DNA of 64,000 bases from JBBDYG01 sp040901765. Its GTDB lineage: Bacteria > Planctomycetota > Planctomycetia > Pirellulales > Lacipirellulaceae. The DNA is taken from positions 62,001-126,000 of the forward strand of contig JBBDYG010000013.1 of NCBI GenBank assembly GCA_040901765.1. Reading direction: 5' to 3'. The notes under the pieces were generated by a model. That model saw only the letters and a list, made by a program, of their open reading frames with translations. It was not told the origin of the DNA and made no database searches. Positions 59,654-64,000 of this stretch are shown piece after piece. Position numbers and translations under genes: made by a program. The stretch's first letter is position 1, and every line of letters begins with the position of its first letter.

Positions 59654-61009
59654 TTAGGCGACCTCGTCCATCGGTTTCTCGTATCGCGGCAGCGCGTGGC
59701 CTTTCGACTCCGCTACCCCATTCTGCTCTGGCGTGCGGTATCGAATCTCGGCGTCCTCGCCCCGTAGCCGGCCCATGTACTTGCGGGCCAACCGCACGTG
59801 GATCGTCACCCGGTCTTCTGCATACGTCCGGCTGAGAATTTCGCCATGCTCGGCCAGGTACGACATCAACCGGCCATTGGAAACGCTGGTCTCGATGTCG
59901 AAATCGAGAAAATGCCGGCTCATCGTCTCGCTCACCACACTCGCCAACCGCGACAGGCCCTGGCCCGTCTTCGCGCTCACTTGCACGGAACCGGGATATT
60001 TTTGGGCGATCATCGCCAGCCGATGGGGATCATCCACGCGATCGACCTGATTGAGCACCAGCAGCGTGTCTTTTTCCTGGATTTCCAGCTCGGCCAGCAC
60101 CTCGTGCACCGCGTGAATTTGGTCGAGCACTGCGGGATTGCTTGCGTCGGCGACGTGGAGCAACAGGTCCGCCTGGCGCGCTTCTTCGAGCGTCGCTTTA
60201 AAGCTCGCGATCAACCGGTGAGGCAAGTCGCGAATGAACCCGACAGTGTCGCTCAACAGCACCGGCCCCCAGCCTGGCAGTTGCCAACGACGGGTCCGCG
60301 TGTCGAGCGTCGCAAACAGCTTGTCCTCCGCCACCACGTTGCCGCCGGTCAACGCGTTGAGCAGCGTGCTCTTGCCGGCGTTCGTGTAGCCGACCAGCGA
60401 CACAGTCATCCGGTCTTGTCGTGCGGCAACTTCTCGCTCGCGCCGATGAAGCACCCGCGTAAGCTCAGTCTTCAGATCGTAGATTCGCTTTTCGACGAGC
60501 CGGCGGTCCGTTTCAAGCTGCTTTTCACCCGGGCCACGCATGCCGACGCCCATCTTGAGCCGCGACAAGTGGGTCCACATCCGCTTTAGCCGCGGCAGCG
60601 AGTACTCTAGCTGGGCAAGCTCCACTGCCAACCGGGCCTCGTGCGTTTGTGCACGGGTGGCGAAGATATCGAGAATTAGCTCCGTCCGGTCGAGCACTTT
60701 GACGCCGGCGACTTCTTCCAGATTGCGGACCTGGGCCGGCGACAAATCGTTGTCGAACACGACCACGTCCGCCTCGGTCGCATCGACCATCTGCTTGAGC
60801 TGATCGAGCTTCCCCTTGCCGACATAGGCGGTCACGTCCGGCGCTTGTCGCTTTTGGCTCAGCCGGCCCACGACTTCCGCGCCAGCCGATTCGACCAACC
60901 CAGCTAGCTCGTCCAAAGGTTCACCCTGGAACCGGTGGCTTGGCAACTGCACCCCCACGATCAAAGCCGCTTCGCTTTGAACGCCCCGTTTCCGATCAAT
61001 TTCTTTCAC
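59654..61009 (-). CDS. hflX: GTPase HflX
   Basis: This 451-residue GTPase starts at a GTG at 61009 (MKEIDRKRGVQSEAALIVGV). The HflX-specific N-terminal part (DVTAYVGKGKLDQLKQMVDA, ATEADVVVFDNDLSPAQVRN) is followed by the helical linker with GMRGPGEKQLETDRRLVEKR. The G domain has G1 VGYTNAGKSTLLNALTGG, G3 LSDTVGFIRDLP and G4 LVLNQVDRVD. HflX rescues or splits stalled ribosomes under stress. The C-terminal domain of about 70 residues ends with a basic tail. Confidence 0.95.
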   Translation of the reverse strand: MKEIDRKRGVQSEAALIVGVQLPSHRFQGEPLDELAGLVESAGAEVVGRLSQKRQAPDVTAYVGKGKLDQLKQMVDATEADVVVFDNDLSPAQVRNLEEVAGVKVLDRTELILDIFATRAQTHEARLAVELAQLEYSLPRLKRMWTHLSRLKMGVGMRGPGEKQLETDRRLVEKRIYDLKTELTRVLHRREREVAARQDRMTVSLVGYTNAGKSTLLNALTGGNVVAEDKLFATLDTRTRRWQLPGWGPVLLSDTVGFIRDLPHRLIASFKATLEEARQADLLLHVADASNPAVLDQIHAVHEVLAELEIQEKDTLLVLNQVDRVDDPHRLAMIAQKYPGSVQVSAKTGQGLSRLASVVSETMSRHFLDFDIETSVSNGRLMSYLAEHGEILSRTYAEDRVTIHVRLARKYMGRLRGEDAEIRYRTPEQNGVAESKGHALPRYEKPMDEVA

Positions 61010-61194
61010 GCGTGTGTTCTTGCTCCGTAATCGAGAAGGAATAACCGACGCTGGGGTAAGTGCCCCGTTGCTTCAATTATACTCCGGTCCAGGGAATTGC
61101 GAACCAGAGATTTCGCCGACTAACTCGAGTCGGCAAGACCTGGCCTAAACGCGGCCATAGACGATTTCCGGAATGACCCGTAGCTCAGGACCAA

Positions 61195-61308
61195 CTAACA
61201 GCCGCGGGAGATGATAAAGATAATCACGAGCAGCGTCACGGGAACGCCCAGCAGCCAAGCGATTCCGTACTTGATTAGGCCTTGACGAGGGGGGAAACTC
61301 TTACGCAT
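61195..61308 (-). CDS. 37-residue membrane protein
   Basis: An AAGGAG lies six bases before the ATG at 61308. The 37-residue product is MRKSFPPRQGLIKYGIAWLL followed by GVPVTLLVIIFIISRGC: a basic head, then one long hydrophobic helix ending in ISRGC. It has no match I can name. The clear ribosome site, isolated position and membrane-helix composition favour a real gene. It could be a regulatory small membrane protein; the hydrophobic part is long enough for one or two short crossings. Confidence 0.65.
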   Translation of the reverse strand: MRKSFPPRQGLIKYGIAWLLGVPVTLLVIIFIISRGC

Positions 61309-61582
61309 GACTGGCTCCTTTTCGAGTTGGAATTGGTGAAGGGTTCACGCTTACCAACGCAAAAGAGCATCTTCCGTGCCGCGAAGTACTAACTACCGCA
61401 AGTTTTTTAGGTTGCATCACTTTCGCTACGTGGGTACACACGCACGTCTCCATGTCAGTTCGCAGCGGTCACTCTTACGCTCTAATTTCCTTTGGCCTAG
61501 AACCTGGCTGCTCAGTACATTGAACAAGTTGGCTGTCCCCCGACTGCTCCCAATTAAGGTCAGAGACTCCCGAGTCAGTAAA

Positions 61583-62720
61583 CTAGACTCGCAATGCTGA
61601 ACGAGTCCTTAACCAAGTCATAGTCAGCAAGATTGCGGTAACAATAAGCGGCAACGACCCAAGCTCGGGCACTGGTGTCAATAGGAATCCGCGCAGTTCG
61701 CCGTCACGTAGGCCGTAGCCAACAATCTCTCCCGCGTTAATAGCTGCAAATGGAATCTCAAGTTGCCAGCCGGTGCCCATCGGAATTGCGTCAGCTAGGT
61801 ATTGAATGCCGACCACCTCATCCATCCCACGTGGCTAAACCGCCGACCGCACCACCCACAACCTGCCCTATGTCGTTTAAAGCGTAACCGCCGACCGGAA
61901 TGGTTTGTATTGCGTCAAACTCATCCCAAATGAGTGGACCGATGCCGTCCTCTCTGCCAAGTACATGACTAAGGTCATTGATCGCAGCGGCTCTAGTGGA
62001 ACCGTTGGCCACCGTTGGAAGCTCGCGCATACCGCCCACTTCATCCCACACGAATGCTCGTTCGTAACCACTCGGCAGGTCAGCGTACCCAACCACCTGA
62101 CCGAGATTGTTGATCGCCGTAGCGAACCCGCCATAGCCGCCGAGCGTTCCCAGGTCGCGGATGCCGTTCTCCTTGTCCCAGATGAACGGGTGAGCAATGT
62201 ACTGGTACTGAAAATTCCCCGGTTCGATTTCTATGTACTCTAGTCGCTCCGAAGTGCCCACGACCTGGCCCAGCTCGTTGATCGCCACCGCCTGGCTATC
62301 GCCGACCGGCTCAAAGCCGATGTCCACCCGGCCGGTCGCTTCGCTCCAATAAAACGCCCGCCCAAACGGCACGCCTGGTCCGGGCAACGGAATCGTCGAA
62401 CCGGAGCCATAGTGACCGACGATCTCTCCCGCGTTATTGATGTCAAGCAAGTTAGCGCCCACTCTTTGGTCGTTCCACAATTCCGTCGGCTGGCCGCTGT
62501 AATCCCACATCACGGGCCGCGACTGCCCCACATTCCCGCTACGGTTCAGGCGCGACGCCCCGACCACTTGCCCAACGTCGTTAAGTCCAAACGCCAGGCT
62601 ATCCAGCCCGCCCGGCAATACATCGAGCGCCACAATGTTGTAGCGCACCGAATTCGCGGCACAGTTCGACTGTGCGCCAATTGCAACCAACGCGACGAAG
62701 ATACTAGCACGAAATCGCAT
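61583..62720 (-). pseudogene. HAF-repeat PEP-CTERM protein, frameshifted by a 4-bp duplication
   Basis: The start at 62720 (AGAGAGG upstream) gives a signal peptide (MRFRASIFVALVAIGAQSNC) and HAF-type repeats such as LGTLGGYGGFATAINNLGQV, VVGYADLPSGYERAFVWDEV. The first frame ends at 61818 in LATWDG-stop. The second, from 61825, continues DEVVGIQYLADAIPMGTGWQ and ends with the PEP-CTERM signal (PVPELGSLPLIVTAILL, TRSALRV). Between them stands GGGATGGATGAGG. Removing one GGAT joins the frames to read TWDEVVG, like the WDE of other repeats. So a tetranucleotide duplication at about 61819-61827 splits the gene. The C-terminal anchor is therefore lost unless frameshifting occurs. Confidence 0.85.
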
Positions 62721-63084
62721 GACAACCTCTCTGTAACCGTGGACCCTAACCGATGCAGCGCACGCCGGTCAAGCAAATTGATCCGATTCTTCGAGAATGC
62801 GCGAAAACTCGCACGCGCGCGCTAACCCCATTTACTTTAATCGAAATGTCGCAGAGGCAGAGCGCGCGGGAAAAATAATTTGCGATAAACCGCGGGCATT
62901 TCGCCCCTCCAGGTCGTCTGGGGGTGCCTCGTTCCCTACCGGCTCGATCTACTTCAGCCGGCCGCTCCGCTCCGCATGCCACCAGCCTCTTCCACAAAAT
63001 TCCGCAAACTTTGTGCTTGAAAAAAGCCACCCGATCTGATAGTGTACGTCTGAACAAATACCTCGATTCAGGAGTACACTTGCC
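62721..63084. other. Gap without a recognisable gene
   Basis: AT- and GC-mixed spacer between the HAF-repeat gene and the remnant at 63085. A promoter-like pair, TTGAAA (63017-63022) and TAGTGT (63040-63045) with 17 bases between, stands at its end. Confidence 0.45.
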
Positions 63085-63150
63085 ATGCGATTCCATAACC
63101 GTCCCCCGCCCGTTGAGGAGCGAGAGGTGAGCAGCGAGGAGCGAGAATAA
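63085..63150 (+). pseudogene. Truncated 21-codon reading frame, possibly a DUF1559 start
   Basis: CAGGAG lies about ten bases before an ATG that encodes MRFHNRPPPVEEREVSSEER and stops. MRFHNR is how several DUF1559 proteins begin before the FTLVELL helix, and promoter-like elements stand 40 bases upstream. After the first seven codons the DNA becomes GAGGAGCGAG repeats. It looks like a gene start cut off by repeat DNA, but it could be chance. Confidence 0.35.
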
Positions 63151-63224
63151 GCCGAGTAAGTCTCCGCCTTGCCTCCTTCCCTCACCAGATTCCGCACTCC
63201 GCATTCCGAATTCCGCGCCCGTGA

Positions 63225-63276
63225 GCGGTGCGCGCTTCCCACGACCTTGCCGCCCCGCGCGACGGTCAGAGCTCGC
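63225..63276. repeat. 52-bp dispersed repeat, copy 2
   Basis: GCGGTGCGCGCTTCCCA, then CGACCTTG..GCCCCGC and GACGGTCAGAGCTCGC. It matches the copy at 32603-32654 apart from a few substitutions. Confidence 0.8.
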
Positions 63277-63302
63277 GGTCCGCGCCGCAGGCGCGCCGGG
63301 GG

Positions 63303-63460
63303 CTACTTGCTCGCGAAATGCCCCGTCCGTTTATCGACGTAAACTCCCCCGTGCCAGCCAAGCAACCAATCGCGCAAAGGTTTGCCGCGTAACAAGTTAA
63401 CCGCCCTACTCGCCCACACCGCAACGCGAATAAACGTCCCGAAAAAAGAATGAGTGTGTG
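63303..63460 (-). pseudogene. Possible C-terminal gene remnant
   Basis: On the minus strand one frame ends with RAVNLLRGKPLRDWLLGWHG, then GVYVDKRTGHFASK-stop (TAG at 63305-63303), preceded by PHTHSFFGTFIRVAVWAS back to a TGA near 63465. The composition is protein-like, but there is no start. I cannot name the family. It could be the tail of a gene whose front was lost. Confidence 0.3.
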
Positions 63461-63527
63461 GCAGAAAACGGGGTCAGAACGTTCGAACGATTTACTCGGT
63501 CCACGGAAGCAAGTTCGCTGCGGAGTT

Positions 63528-63971
63528 TTATTCAAGATCGAACCGCAGCGCATTGTCGTTGTTTGGCTGGATCGTAGCCTTCAGGTCGCTGGTGGCAACG
63601 TCGGCGTAGCGAATCGGAATGATCGACGGGGGGGCCATGCTGTCTTTATATTTCTCGCTTCGATCGCGCGATGTGATGGCCACCATGTACTCGCCGGCAG
63701 CGATTCCATCGTTCGCGGCAATGGTGGTGACGTTCAGAATCTCGCCGAGTTCGATGTCGGCCGTCACTTGTCTCGACTTGGGTGAAATAAAGACGATCGA
63801 TCCGTGCTCGAGAGGTTTTCCCTGATAGGTCACCTGGCCCGAGACGGAATAGAGTCCGTTACGCGAGCCGCAACCGGCGACGACGCAGGTGAGCAACAAG
63901 ATTTGCGCCAGCGACCGCCATCGCTTTGCACGACGGCCGTGGATGCAATCGGGACTTTGTGTTCGTTCCAT
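63528..63971 (-). CDS. Small lipoprotein with CarboxypepD_reg-like domain
   Basis: This 147-residue protein has a basic N-terminus, a hydrophobic stretch and a lipobox in LAQILLLTCVVAGC (Cys near residue 34). The mature part opens YSVSGQVTYQGKPLEHGSIV, the first strand pair of the same transthyretin-like fold as the lipoprotein at 6845-7312, and continues with AGEYMVAITSRDR. Such lipoproteins commonly accompany DUF1559 genes; a possible DUF1559 remnant is at 63085. Some upstream residues may be untranslated, as an internal start cannot be ruled out. Confidence 0.75.
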   Translation of the reverse strand: MERTQSPDCIHGRRAKRWRSLAQILLLTCVVAGCGSRNGLYSVSGQVTYQGKPLEHGSIVFISPKSRQVTADIELGEILNVTTIAANDGIAAGEYMVAITSRDRSEKYKDSMAPPSIIPIRYADVATSDLKATIQPNNDNALRFDLE

Positions 63972-64000
63972 ACCAACACCTAACGAGGCTGCCTTGGGGT

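Noticed and set aside
61376..61600. 74-codon frame on the plus strand
   Set aside because: It has no ribosome site or protein-like pattern and overlaps the end of the HAF-repeat gene.
1..64000. CRISPR array
   Set aside because: No regularly spaced identical repeats with unique spacers were seen; the repeats present are hairpins or two-unit tandems.

Overview
The window looks like a piece of the chromosome of a planctomycete, probably of the Pirellulales/Planctomycetia type. The evidence is a DUF1559 prepilin-like protein, PEP-CTERM and dockerin-bearing secreted proteins, a DUF6800 small protein, a BBP7 porin, a giant subtilisin with a LEPR-like N-terminus, GTG/TTG starts, a GC-rich background, and many short structured repeats between genes. 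It is mostly a normal housekeeping region with accessory genes and repeat elements inserted between operons.

Layout. 1-9.7 kb: a partial RluA-type pseudouridine synthase, a membrane-anchored TPR-like protein, a UvrD/PcrA helicase, a PEP-CTERM protein with a repeat inserted in its 3' end, a DUF1559 protein plus lipoprotein, a VapBC toxin-antitoxin pair and a second PEP-CTERM protein. 10-15.5 kb: a YhaO/YhaN (SbcD/SbcC-like) pair whose nuclease subunit has lost key histidines, then a RAYT (REP-associated transposase) bracketed by inverted hairpins. 15.5-28.3 kb: an orphan PII protein, a zinc metalloprotease, an APH-like kinase, a long DsbD with a coupled HicB-like protein, a Tat-exported FAD oxidoreductase, purM and glgX. 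28.3-33 kb: a broken DUF559 gene inside perfect 22-bp inverted repeats, a PQQ-propeller protein, a tandem structured repeat array, a trypsin-like protein and a candidate small RNA.

33-43.7 kb: cobL on the plus strand, then a long minus-strand run pheA-aroF-tpiA-secG-yicC-gmk-rpoZ-coaC-coaB-argC-argJ, which covers aromatic and arginine synthesis, CoA synthesis, glycolysis, secretion and RNA metabolism. 44-49 kb: dnaK and clpB, a chaperone/disaggregase pair. 49-58.9 kb: tRNA-Ser(UGA), an AbiEii-like nucleotidyltransferase with an unknown partner, a 1570-residue subtilisin and a BBP7 porin on opposite strands, an RluA synthase, and a YefM/YoeB pair whose promoter overlaps a palindrome. 58.9-64 kb: an SDR enzyme and hflX, a tiny membrane protein, a frameshifted HAF-repeat PEP-CTERM gene, gene remnants and a lipoprotein.

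The strongest signals beyond ordinary annotation are in the repeats. One hairpin family keeps its flank (TATATAG) and loop (ATCCT) while its stem bases covary; two copies bracket the RAYT gene in inverted orientation. A second family (core GTAGGTCAGGC..GCCTGAC) occurs as inverted pairs and repeatedly supplies stop codons to neighbouring genes. Other points worth a second look are the pseudo-nuclease/ATPase pair, the candidate small RNA, the AbiEii-like two-gene unit and the DUF559 inverted-repeat unit. All functional calls were made by reading motifs; no database search was possible.
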